Assembly: GCA_030731855.1 (NCBI GenBank)
Contig: JANQTG010000072.1
Coordinates: 1-32,458 of the forward strand
Length of the DNA: 32,458 bases
From: Cellulophaga sp.
GTDB lineage: Bacteria; Bacteroidota; Bacteroidia; Flavobacteriales; Flavobacteriaceae
Direction of reading: 5' to 3'
How positions within the stretch are numbered: position 1 is the stretch's first letter; every line of letters begins with the position of its first letter. Below are positions 18,287 to 25,584 of this stretch, piece by piece. The notes below the pieces were generated by a model, which was not told the DNA's origin, ran no database searches, and worked only from the letters and a program-made list of their open reading frames with translations. Both the position numbers and the translations under genes were made by a program.

Positions 18287-19264
18287 ATGAATTTTAAAAA
18301 TCTGATAGTAAGTGTAATTTTTATTGGTAGCTTAATCTCTTGTTCTAACACCAGTGAAACAAGAACCATCCGCTTGGGACATGGTTTAGATGTAAGCCAT
18401 TCCGTTCATATTGCTATGGTAAAAATGGGTGAAGATTTAGAGCAAATTTCAGGCGGAAAAATGCGTGTTATGATTTACCCGAGTCAACAGTTAGGAACTG
18501 AACGCGAATGTTTAGAATTATTACAGATTGGTAGTTTAGATATGACCAAAGTATCGGTAGGTGTTTTAGAAAACTTCGCGCCAGATTTACGGGTATTAGG
18601 ACTCCCTTTTTTATTCAGAGACCGGGAACATTCTTTTCGAGTTTTAGATGGACCTCTTGGGCAACGTTTGTTAGATGAAGGCGAAAAATATTGGTTAAAA
18701 GGATTAGGTTATTACGATGCAGGAAGCAGAAGTTTTTATACTAAAGACAAGCCAATTAATACGCCAGATGATTTAAAAGGTCAAAAAATTAGAGTGATGG
18801 AAAGTGTTACCGCCATGAATATGGTAACCGATTTAGGAGGCTCTGCAACACCCATTTCTTGGGGAGAATTGTATACTGCATTACAACAAGGTGTTGTTGA
18901 TGGCGCAGAGAATAACCCACCTAGTTTTTATTTGTCTAGACATTATGAAGTAGCTAAATACTATACTTTAGATGAACATACTGTTTTACCTGATGTACTC
19001 TTAACAGGTACACATTTATGGAATGAATTGTCAGAACAAGAACAAAAATGGTTAAAACAAGCCGTGGATAATTCTGTTATTTACCAACGTAAATTATGGT
19101 TAGAAGCGGAGAACGAAGCTTTAGAAGCCGTACAAAAAGCAGGGGTAGAAATCATTAGACCCGATAAAACCTTATTTTCAGAAAAAACAAAGGCTTCTTT
19201 AGAAAAATATAAGGATGACCCTGAGTTTTATAAAATGATTCAAGAGATACAAGCCACCGAATAA
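18287..19264 (+). CDS. dctP: TRAP transporter substrate-binding lipoprotein (DctP family), likely for uronates
   Basis: The 325-residue protein has a lipoprotein signal ending at Cys19 (LISCS), so it is tethered rather than freely periplasmic. DctP landmarks: RLGHGLDVSHSVHIAM (29-44), GKMRVMIYPSQQLGTERE (57-74), Arg148 in SRSFYTKDKPI, Arg169 in LKGQKIRVMES (the carboxylate-binding arginine of the family), and GVVDGAENNPPSFY. TRAP binding proteins bind carboxylates through that arginine, which suits uronic acids. The two membrane subunits follow directly. Inferred role: periplasmic capture of uronates or unsaturated uronate products released by GH88. Sialate or C4-dicarboxylate specificity is less likely in this context. 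Confidence 0.9.
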   Translation: MNFKNLIVSVIFIGSLISCSNTSETRTIRLGHGLDVSHSVHIAMVKMGEDLEQISGGKMRVMIYPSQQLGTERECLELLQIGSLDMTKVSVGVLENFAPDLRVLGLPFLFRDREHSFRVLDGPLGQRLLDEGEKYWLKGLGYYDAGSRSFYTKDKPINTPDDLKGQKIRVMESVTAMNMVTDLGGSATPISWGELYTALQQGVVDGAENNPPSFYLSRHYEVAKYYTLDEHTVLPDVLLTGTHLWNELSEQEQKWLKQAVDNSVIYQRKLWLEAENEALEAVQKAGVEIIRPDKTLFSEKTKASLEKYKDDPEFYKMIQEIQATE

Positions 19265-19285
19265 TACATAAAAAACCACCAATTG

Positions 19286-19747
19286 ATGAAAATACGTGAT
19301 ACAATAGATAAAATACTGGCTAATTTTTTGGTCGTAATTATGGCTGTAATGGTACTCAATGTATTATGGCAAGTCGCTAGCCGATTTCTTTTAGGAACAC
19401 CTAGTTCTTTTACCGATGAATTAGCGCGTTATTTAATGATTTGGGTAGGTATTTTAGGTGCAGCTTATGTTTCAGGAAAAAATATGCACGTGGCTATTGA
19501 TGTTTTGCCTTCTCGACTTAGTGCAGCTACACAAAAAAAATTAAAGTTTATTGTGCGAATTTTAGTGATGCTTTTTTGTTTAACAGCCATGGTTATCGGC
19601 GGTTCTCGTTTGGTGTATATAACCTACGTGCTAGATCAAAAATCTGCGGCATTACAATTACCCCTAGCCGTAGTTTATATGGTTATTCCTATTAGTGGCA
19701 TACTAATCATTTATTATAAAATTTCAGATCTCTTAAAAAAAGACTAG
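19286..19747 (+). CDS. dctQ: TRAP transporter small membrane subunit (DctQ family)
   Basis: I start at the ATG at 19286 rather than the TTG one codon upstream, giving 153 residues. Four hydrophobic segments are visible (about 12-32, 46-64, 85-106 and 126-145). The family motif RFLLGTPSSFTDELARYLMIWVGI, with the WxxxSRF-like WQVASRF before it, identifies DctQ. It partners DctM in the inner membrane to form the sodium-driven uptake channel fed by DctP. It starts 21 bases after dctP, and dctM starts 4 bases after its stop. Confidence 0.92.
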   Translation: MKIRDTIDKILANFLVVIMAVMVLNVLWQVASRFLLGTPSSFTDELARYLMIWVGILGAAYVSGKNMHVAIDVLPSRLSAATQKKLKFIVRILVMLFCLTAMVIGGSRLVYITYVLDQKSAALQLPLAVVYMVIPISGILIIYYKISDLLKKD

Positions 19748-19751
19748 CCTT

Positions 19752-21047
19752 ATGGATTATATACCAATACTTGTTTTAGTACTCAGTTTTATATGTCTTT
19801 TAGCGATAGGAACTCCCGTAGCTTGGAGTATTGCTATTTCGGCAATGTTAACCTTGTTAGTGAGCATCCCGATGATTCCTGCTTTTACAACCGTCTCGCA
19901 ACGCATGGGAACAGGTTTAGACAGTTTTGCGCTACTTGCCATACCCTTATTTATTCTTTCGGGTGAATTAATGAATAAAGGCGGAATAGCCCACCGACTT
20001 ATTGCCTTCGCTAAAACTTTAGTGGGAGCTTTACCAGGAGGTTTGGCCTTGATTAATATTATATCAGCCATGCTAATGGGTGCCATTGCAGGTTCAGCAA
20101 TGGCGGCAGCCTCTGCTATGGGGAGCATTTTAGGTCCAGAAATGGAAAAAGAAGGTTATTCAAGAGAATTTGGAGCGGCGGTAAATATTACTGCGGCAAC
20201 TACTGGGTTAGTAATTCCGCCTAGCAATGTGCTTATTGTCTATTCTTTGGCTAGTGGTGGCGCTTCAATTGCAGCATTATTTTTAGCGGGCTATATTCCT
20301 GGTTTGTTAACAGGCTTATTTTTAATGATCGTAGCTTCGTTTTGGGCAAAGAAAAAAGGCTATAAAGTCGGAGAACGAAGCAGTTTAAAGCAAATTTTTA
20401 AGGCTTTTATTGACGCTTTACCTAGTCTATTTATGCTAGTAGTAGTTATAGGAGGAATTGTAACTGGTATTTTTACAGCAACAGAAGCATCCGCTATTGC
20501 GGTATTGTACAGTTTAATTTTAGGATTTATTTATAAAGAAATAAACTTCCCTAAAATTCCACAAATACTATTAGATTCTTCTGCAACTACTGCGGTGGTG
20601 ATGTTATTAATTGGCGCTTCTATGAGCATGTCTTGGGCTTTGAGTTACGAAAATATTCCACAAGAAATTAGTACGGGACTTTTGGCTTTAAGCGATAACC
20701 CTGTCATCATCTTATTAATCATAAACTTATTATTACTGTTCGTAGGTATTTTTATGGATATGACACCTGCCGTACTTATTTTTACCCCAATATTTTTACC
20801 GGTAATTACCAAGCTTGGTTTAGACCCTGTGCATTTTGGGATTATTATGGTGTTGAACCTTTGTATTGGTTTATGTACACCACCCGTTGGCTCGGTGCTT
20901 TTTGTTGGGGTCGGAATCGCCAAAACAAGTATAGAAAAGGTAATAAAACCATTATTACCCTTATTTTTAGCAATGATTTTAGCATTGTTTTTGGTTACTT
21001 ATTTCCCAGAATTGAGCCTTTGGTTGCCTAGACAATTTGGGTATTAA
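19752..21047 (+). CDS. dctM: TRAP transporter large membrane subunit (DctM family)
   Basis: The 431-residue protein is hydrophobic throughout, with about 12 membrane segments. Characteristic stretches are SFALLAIPLFILSGELMNKGG (about 57-77), GSAMAAASAMGSILGPEM, NITAATTGLVIPPSNVLIVY, and the C-terminal FGIIMVLNLCIGLCTPPVGSVLFVG. These match DctM, the transport channel of TRAP systems. It is the last gene of the plus-strand uronate operon; a strong hairpin with a T-run follows 24 bases after the stop. Substrate is inferred from the operon to be a uronate. Confidence 0.95.
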   Translation: MDYIPILVLVLSFICLLAIGTPVAWSIAISAMLTLLVSIPMIPAFTTVSQRMGTGLDSFALLAIPLFILSGELMNKGGIAHRLIAFAKTLVGALPGGLALINIISAMLMGAIAGSAMAAASAMGSILGPEMEKEGYSREFGAAVNITAATTGLVIPPSNVLIVYSLASGGASIAALFLAGYIPGLLTGLFLMIVASFWAKKKGYKVGERSSLKQIFKAFIDALPSLFMLVVVIGGIVTGIFTATEASAIAVLYSLILGFIYKEINFPKIPQILLDSSATTAVVMLLIGASMSMSWALSYENIPQEISTGLLALSDNPVIILLIINLLLLFVGIFMDMTPAVLIFTPIFLPVITKLGLDPVHFGIIMVLNLCIGLCTPPVGSVLFVGVGIAKTSIEKVIKPLLPLFLAMILALFLVTYFPELSLWLPRQFGY

Positions 21048-21071
21048 TTCAAAGAATTTAGAATTAGAACC

Positions 21072-21108
21072 AACTTTGTCAAAGTTTATAACTTTGACAA
21101 AGTTTTTT
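21072..21108 (+). terminator. Intrinsic terminator after dctM (also a repeated hairpin)
   Basis: Arms AACTTTGTCAAAGTT (21072-21086) and AACTTTGACAAAGTT (21090-21104) pair perfectly over 15 bp with a 3-base loop. A run of six Ts (21103-21108) and then GTTTTT follow. It ends the uronate operon and faces the convergent uxaC gene. The same AACTTTGTCAAAG arm recurs at 28284-28316. Confidence 0.8.
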
Positions 21109-21162
21109 GTTTTTAAAAATCATCAACTCCGAATTTTCGGGGATGTACCAAAACAGAAAGAT

Positions 21163-21210
21163 TAAGTCTAGCCTCTTGACTTTTTTAACGTAGCGGTCTA
21201 GAGTCTTATG
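21163..21210. repeat. Degenerate 7-bp-periodic repeat after the uronate operon
   Basis: Read on the minus strand, the stretch breaks into variants of a seven-base unit with TAAGAC/TAGAC cores (TAAGACT, CTAGACC, then less clear units, then GGCTAGA). A similar tract lies at 24381-24432. It lies in the 202-base gap between convergent dctM and uxaC. It is probably a flavobacterial intergenic simple repeat; function unknown. Confidence 0.4.
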
Positions 21211-21249
21211 CCAAGTAAGCTTTGTCCCCTGATGTTTTATTTCTAAAAA

Positions 21250-22650
21250 CTACAATCCAAAATAGTTTTTAGCATTATGATAGCTTATGTCTGAAACTAT
21301 TTTACCTAACCATTGTTCATCAGCAGGAAGCTCACCATTTGCCACATCTTTACCAATAAGATTGCATAAAATACGTCTGAAATATTCATGGCGGGGGAAC
21401 GACAAAAAGCTTCTAGAATCAGTCAACATTCCAACAAAACAACTTAATAAACCAATATTGGATAAGGTATTTATTTGTTTTTCCATTCCATCTTTTTGGT
21501 CTAAAAACCACCAGCCTGAACCGTATTGCACTTTACCTTTCACAGAGCCATCATTAAAGTTGCCTATCATGGCAGCAAAAACTTCGTTATCTGCCGGGTT
21601 TAAATTGTAAAGTATTGTTTTTGTTAATTGGTTTGAAGCATCCAGTGCATTTAAAAAACCACTTAGCGCTTTTGCCTGTGAAAAATCTCCGATAGAATCA
21701 AATCCTGTATCTGGACCCAAAGTGCTTAACAATCGTTTGTTGTTATTGCGAATAGCGCCTAAATGAAATTGCTGCGTCCATCCTTTCTTATGGTAGGCTT
21801 TTGATAAAAATAATAATGTGTTCATCTTAAAAAAAGCTATTTCTGTATCGCTTAGTTTTTTTTCAGCTAATACTTTAGAGAATAAACTTTCACAAGAGTA
21901 ATCAGTTTCGTTAAAGGTATATAGCTGCTCTAAGCCATGGTCTGATAATCGACCTCCACATGCGTGAAAATAATCTATTCTGTTTTCTAAAGCTTGTAAT
22001 AAATCATCGTACGTATTGATGTCAGATTGACAAACTTCTGCTAATTTTTTTAAGTAAGATTTATAGGATGTAGCGTCTTCAACAGCAAAGGCTTTATCGG
22101 GTCTAAAAGTTGGCAGTACCTTAGGATGTATCTTCTGTTCGTAAATACTTTTGTGGTGTTCTAAACTATCAGTAGGATCATCTGTCGTACACAAGTACTC
22201 TACTTTTTGTTGCTGTAACAAGCCTATAGTATGGTATTTTGGTGCTTGTAGTTTTTCAGAGATTTGGTCGTAAATAGCCTCTGCATTTTTAGGACTTAGC
22301 AGTTCGGTAATGCCAAAATAGCGTTGTAATTCTAGGTGTGTCCAATGATACAAGGGGTTTCGAACGGTAAAAGGAACGGTTTCAGCCCATTTCAAAAACT
22401 TTTCTTTATCTGTGGCTTTTCCTGTAATGTAATGTTCATTAATACCTAAAGTTCGCATCGCACGCCATTTATAGTGGTCGCCTGTTAACCAAGCTTGACC
22501 TATGTTTTCAAAAATGCGGTTTTGGGCAATATCGTTTGGTGGTAAATGATTATGGTAATCAATTATGGGTAAATCCTTGGCGTAATTATGATATAATTTT
22601 TTTGCGAATTTAGTTTGTAATAAAAAATCGTCGTTTATAAAAGTCTTCAT
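21250..22650 (-). CDS. uxaC: Uronate isomerase (glucuronate isomerase)
   Basis: The 466-residue protein is full length for UxaC. It shows the amidohydrolase-type metal motif DYHNHL (His33, His35), the family signature LTGDHYKWRAMRTLGI, CTTDDPTDSLEHH near 154-166, QFHLGAIRNNNKR around 296-308, and GSGWWFLDQKDGMEKQ. UxaC isomerises D-glucuronate to D-fructuronate (or galacturonate to tagaturonate). With UxuB-type mannonate oxidoreductase and UxuA present and no tagaturonate reductase or altronate dehydratase seen, the glucuronate branch is the likely one. It is transcribed alone, convergent to the uronate operon, with its own promoter candidate and an ATACCTATAAT word just upstream. Confidence 0.96.
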   Translation of the reverse strand: MKTFINDDFLLQTKFAKKLYHNYAKDLPIIDYHNHLPPNDIAQNRIFENIGQAWLTGDHYKWRAMRTLGINEHYITGKATDKEKFLKWAETVPFTVRNPLYHWTHLELQRYFGITELLSPKNAEAIYDQISEKLQAPKYHTIGLLQQQKVEYLCTTDDPTDSLEHHKSIYEQKIHPKVLPTFRPDKAFAVEDATSYKSYLKKLAEVCQSDINTYDDLLQALENRIDYFHACGGRLSDHGLEQLYTFNETDYSCESLFSKVLAEKKLSDTEIAFFKMNTLLFLSKAYHKKGWTQQFHLGAIRNNNKRLLSTLGPDTGFDSIGDFSQAKALSGFLNALDASNQLTKTILYNLNPADNEVFAAMIGNFNDGSVKGKVQYGSGWWFLDQKDGMEKQINTLSNIGLLSCFVGMLTDSRSFLSFPRHEYFRRILCNLIGKDVANGELPADEQWLGKIVSDISYHNAKNYFGL

Positions 22651-22679
22651 AGAATTTTGGTATGAATTGGGGTATTGAA

Positions 22680-22690
22680 ATTATAGGTAT
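22680..22690 (-). promoter_or_regulatory. Candidate operator ATACCTATAAT ahead of uxaC
   Basis: On the minus strand, ATACCTATAAT lies 30-40 bases before the uxaC ATG. It is identical to 13018-13028 in the gap before uxuB. It would lie just downstream of the predicted transcription start, where a repressor could act. The evidence is one exact 11-base match. Confidence 0.35.
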
Positions 22691-22710
22691 GATTTGAAAA
22701 TAATACCTTT

Positions 22711-22746
22711 CAAAGATAAAAATTATCAACTAAAATATTGCTCAAA
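22711..22746 (-). promoter_or_regulatory. Candidate Bacteroidota-type promoter of uxaC
   Basis: Minus-strand TTTG (22746-22743), a 24-base spacer and TATCTTTG (22718-22711) agree with the -33 TTTG and -7 TAnnTTTG consensus; the spacer is about one base long. Transcription would start near 22704, giving a short leader before the ATG at 22650. Confidence 0.4.
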
Positions 22747-22768
22747 ATAAACTTTTAAAACCATGAAA

Positions 22769-22811
22769 AAAGCTATTTATAAGTCGTTTTGATCGACTAA
22801 CAAATAGCTTT
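22769..22811 (-). terminator. Intrinsic terminator after the permease gene (end of rhamnose operon)
   Basis: Plus-strand arms 22769-22786 (AAAGCTATTTATAAGTCG) and 22794-22811 (CGACTAACAAATAGCTTT) pair over 18 positions with one mismatch and one wobble around a 7-base loop. Read on the minus strand, a run of Ts follows at once (22771-22766). It lies 24 bases past the permease stop and would end the rhamnose transcript before uxaC. Confidence 0.8.
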
Positions 22812-22834
22812 TGTATTGTATGCTTTAAACTTTA

Positions 22835-24247
22835 TCAAGATTTCTTTTGCCACATTTTACTAAATATTAAAAATAGCGCTCCGCAAAGTAACCAAGCTGG
22901 TAATGTTACAAAAGACAAGAAAACATCAAATTGTAAGGATATAAAATAGAAAATTCCAAAACTAATGGCCCACGCCCAAAATACAGCTCCATTAAAGCTG
23001 ATATTAGCTTTTCCTGCATAATTTTTAATGATACCAGCCTTTTTATGAAAGAAATGTTCAAAAACAATAATGGCACCAAAGGGCGCTAAAATAAATCCAT
23101 ATAAAGCAACAAAACCTAGTAATTTCATCGCAAATGCTGGGAATAAACCTGCTATTGTAGCTATAGTTCCAGCAATAATAGTTACCCAAAAAGTAGATAC
23201 TTTCGGAATAATTGCTTGGAAAGCTAAACCTGCTCTATAAATGGTTGGGTTAGCTGTGGTCCACCCTGCTAAAACTACTGCAATAATTCCAAAAACACCA
23301 ATAGCATTATGCGCTAAAGGCCCTGGAGCTACTGGTGGTGCTTCGCCATTATTTAGGAATGCCAATGCCTCAGGAGACTTCAAATAGACTGCGTACAATA
23401 AAGCGGCAGCAATCCAAGCCATATAATGACCAACATACATTCCCGCAGCGGTTGTCCAACCTGAACTTGCTTTTTTTGCAAAGCGAAATACAGATAAATC
23501 AGACATACCTACGTGCATGGCCGCATTTGCAAACCAAGACCAGATAACTACATGCCAAAATGTATATTTTAACTGACCAGGGAACGGTTCAGAACCTTCA
23601 CCCCAGATATTCCAAAAATCTGAAAAATTCTTTACCCCTAATTGGTTTAGAGCAACAATTCCACAAGCTAAAAATGCGACTACAATTATAGGCGACATCC
23701 AATTGGCCGCTTTTGATACGGTATCATATCCTTTAGAAGCAATTAAAGAAATAACAGCTCCAATGGCTATAACAATAATAACCCAAGTAGCGCCATTTGG
23801 CATGGTGTCTGTTAGTTTTGGCATTTCCATATCAAAAGGAATCCCCACAGCAGTGGCAGAAACGGTAATCATAGAACCAGCTAAAAAGCAAAAAAGAATT
23901 CCGTTTGCTAAATTGTAACCAGTTACTAGTTTTTTACCACAAATTTTTTCTAACTGAAAATAAAGTGTAAGCCTGTTTTTTACAGCAATCTCTGCTGTTA
24001 AAAAACGCCAACTCAAAACTGCTAGAAGATTTCCAATAATTAAACCTACAATAAGATCAAAAGCACTAACGCCAGCAGTTAAAAACAAGGGTCCGATCAT
24101 GAACTCTGTTCCAGCAGCGTGCTCCCCTGCATACATCCCTAAAAAACTTTTCCAGCTTTTTAGTTTCGATTGCGGAATTGGTTCTCTTTCAAACTCACCT
24201 CCTACAATTTCTTCAATTTGATCAGATTCTGTGCTTATTTGGCTCAT
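22835..24247 (-). CDS. NCS1-family (cytosine/purine permease-like) transporter in the rhamnose operon
   Basis: The 470-residue membrane protein has about 12 hydrophobic segments. The start resembles NCS1 permeases: KSFLGMYAGEHAAGTEFMIGPLFLTAGVSAFDLIVGLIIGN (35-75). Further matches are AVLSWRFLTAEIAVKNRLT and AGWTTANPTIYRAGLAFQAI, and the loop between helices typical of cytosine permeases. NCS1 members usually carry nucleobases, hydantoins or vitamins, yet this gene follows the rhamnose genes and lactate dehydrogenase and precedes a terminator. No RhaT-like or other sugar permease is present, so it may carry L-rhamnose, lactate or a related compound. That is inference. A 182-base gap separates it from the lactate dehydrogenase gene, so separate transcription is possible. 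Confidence 0.8.
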   Translation of the reverse strand: MSQISTESDQIEEIVGGEFEREPIPQSKLKSWKSFLGMYAGEHAAGTEFMIGPLFLTAGVSAFDLIVGLIIGNLLAVLSWRFLTAEIAVKNRLTLYFQLEKICGKKLVTGYNLANGILFCFLAGSMITVSATAVGIPFDMEMPKLTDTMPNGATWVIIVIAIGAVISLIASKGYDTVSKAANWMSPIIVVAFLACGIVALNQLGVKNFSDFWNIWGEGSEPFPGQLKYTFWHVVIWSWFANAAMHVGMSDLSVFRFAKKASSGWTTAAGMYVGHYMAWIAAALLYAVYLKSPEALAFLNNGEAPPVAPGPLAHNAIGVFGIIAVVLAGWTTANPTIYRAGLAFQAIIPKVSTFWVTIIAGTIATIAGLFPAFAMKLLGFVALYGFILAPFGAIIVFEHFFHKKAGIIKNYAGKANISFNGAVFWAWAISFGIFYFISLQFDVFLSFVTLPAWLLCGALFLIFSKMWQKKS

Positions 24248-24380
24248 ATATTTGGTTTTTTTAGTTGATTTTTAAATATGAATTATCAGTTTTGATGTGC
24301 CACTTAATGCCTTAAAATTTTTAGAGTTTACATTTTTTAAAGCGTGTAAGTTCAAAAAAAACTACATCTCTTTAGATTTT

Positions 24381-24432
24381 TAAGTCTTACGTCAACGCGT
24401 CTTTTGTCTTTTTTCTAAAGTCTTAGGTCTTA
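24381..24432. repeat. Degenerate 7-bp-periodic repeat between the lactate dehydrogenase and permease genes
   Basis: On the minus strand the tract divides into seven-base units TAAGACC, TAAGACT, TTAGAAA, AAAGACA, AAAGACG, CGTTGAC, GTAAGAC. It overlaps the lactate dehydrogenase stop codon. It resembles the tract at 21163-21210. Function unknown. Confidence 0.45.
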
Positions 24433-25578
24433 TTTTATCAAATGTTTAGACAAATCTTCTACTTTTTCACAACATAATTGATCCATAACTTGTTTAAATT
24501 GTGTTTTTAACATGCCTATTGTATGGTCGCCACCTTTATTACCTAAGGCGCCACATCCGTAAAGAAAAGATCTTCCCATAAATGTAAATTTAGCACCGCT
24601 AGCCATAGCTCTGGCAATATCTGGACCTGAGCGCAATCCACTATCCATCATCACTTCAATCTGGTCGCCATATTTTTCGGCTATACTTTGTAATGAATTT
24701 ATAGTAGATTCTGCGGCATCTAATTGTCTGCCACCGTGGTTTGATACGATGATTCCGTCAAAACCTAAACGAATCGCATCTTGGGCATCTTGTTCAGAAG
24801 CCACACCTTTAAGCACTAATTTCCCTTTCCATTTGTCGCGAATAGGTTTTATACGTTCTTCATTTAATCTACCGGAAAAGGTTTTATCCATAAACTGACC
24901 TAATTGTTTTAGGTTTAAGCCTTCGGGAGTATAAGGTTTTAAGGTTTCAAATGTAGGTTGTCCATATTTTAAAGTATTAAAAGCCCATGTTGGTTTTCCT
25001 AGAATTTGTAAAATATTGGTAACCGACATTTTTGGTGGCAAAGCGAGTCCGTTTCTAAAATCTCTTGGTCTGTAACCAAAAGTAGGTACATCACAAAGTA
25101 ATACTAAAACCGGGCAACCTGCGGCTTCAGCTCTATTGATAATATCATCACGTAGTGCATCTTCGGCAGGGTTGTATAATTGAAACCATGCATTGCCTTC
25201 GGTAAGTTCACTTGCTTTTTCAATATCCATCGTAGTTACTGTGCTCAGTATAAACGGAATATTGTGCTGGTGTGCTGCTTTCGCTAAAATCTGCGGAGCG
25301 TTAGGCCACATTAAACCTTGTAAACCAACAGGAGCAATACCAAAGGGAGCGTCAAACTCCATCCCAAGAACCTTGGTTTTTATAGAACTAATACCTTCGT
25401 TTCTTAAGTATCTGGGTTGTAATTGAACTTTTTGAATGTCAGATGTATTTCTTTTAAGACTTACATCTTCATTACAGCCGCCATCTAAATATTCGAATGC
25501 AAATCTAGGCATACGTTTCATGGCTTTGTTTCTTAAATCGTCCATTGACGGGTAATCGGTATTGAAATTTTGAGCCAT
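24430..25578 (-). CDS. lldD: FMN-dependent alpha-hydroxy-acid dehydrogenase, likely L-lactate dehydrogenase
   Basis: The 382-residue protein is full length for this family. Landmarks: PRFAFEYLDGGCNEDVSLKRN (24-44), APVGLQGLMWPNAPQILAKAAH, STVTTMDIEKASE, the active-site stretch VSNHGGRQLDAAES with His281, and the FMN phosphate region MDSGLRSGPDIARAMASGAKFTFMGRSFLY. The family oxidises L-lactate, glycolate or mandelate. Here it follows rhamnulokinase by 6 bases in an operon whose RhaEW enzyme is expected to make L-lactate from rhamnose, so L-lactate to pyruvate, feeding electrons to the respiratory chain, is the best reading. Glycolate oxidase activity cannot be excluded. Confidence 0.88.
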   Translation of the reverse strand: MAQNFNTDYPSMDDLRNKAMKRMPRFAFEYLDGGCNEDVSLKRNTSDIQKVQLQPRYLRNEGISSIKTKVLGMEFDAPFGIAPVGLQGLMWPNAPQILAKAAHQHNIPFILSTVTTMDIEKASELTEGNAWFQLYNPAEDALRDDIINRAEAAGCPVLVLLCDVPTFGYRPRDFRNGLALPPKMSVTNILQILGKPTWAFNTLKYGQPTFETLKPYTPEGLNLKQLGQFMDKTFSGRLNEERIKPIRDKWKGKLVLKGVASEQDAQDAIRLGFDGIIVSNHGGRQLDAAESTINSLQSIAEKYGDQIEVMMDSGLRSGPDIARAMASGAKFTFMGRSFLYGCGALGNKGGDHTIGMLKTQFKQVMDQLCCEKVEDLSKHLIK

Positions 25579-25584
25579 GCTTTT

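Noticed and set aside
21125-21141. Small palindrome CCGAATTTTCGG after the uronate operon
   Set aside because: The 5-bp stem with a 2-base loop is too weak to call a terminator or element; the strong hairpin at 21072 already serves as terminator.
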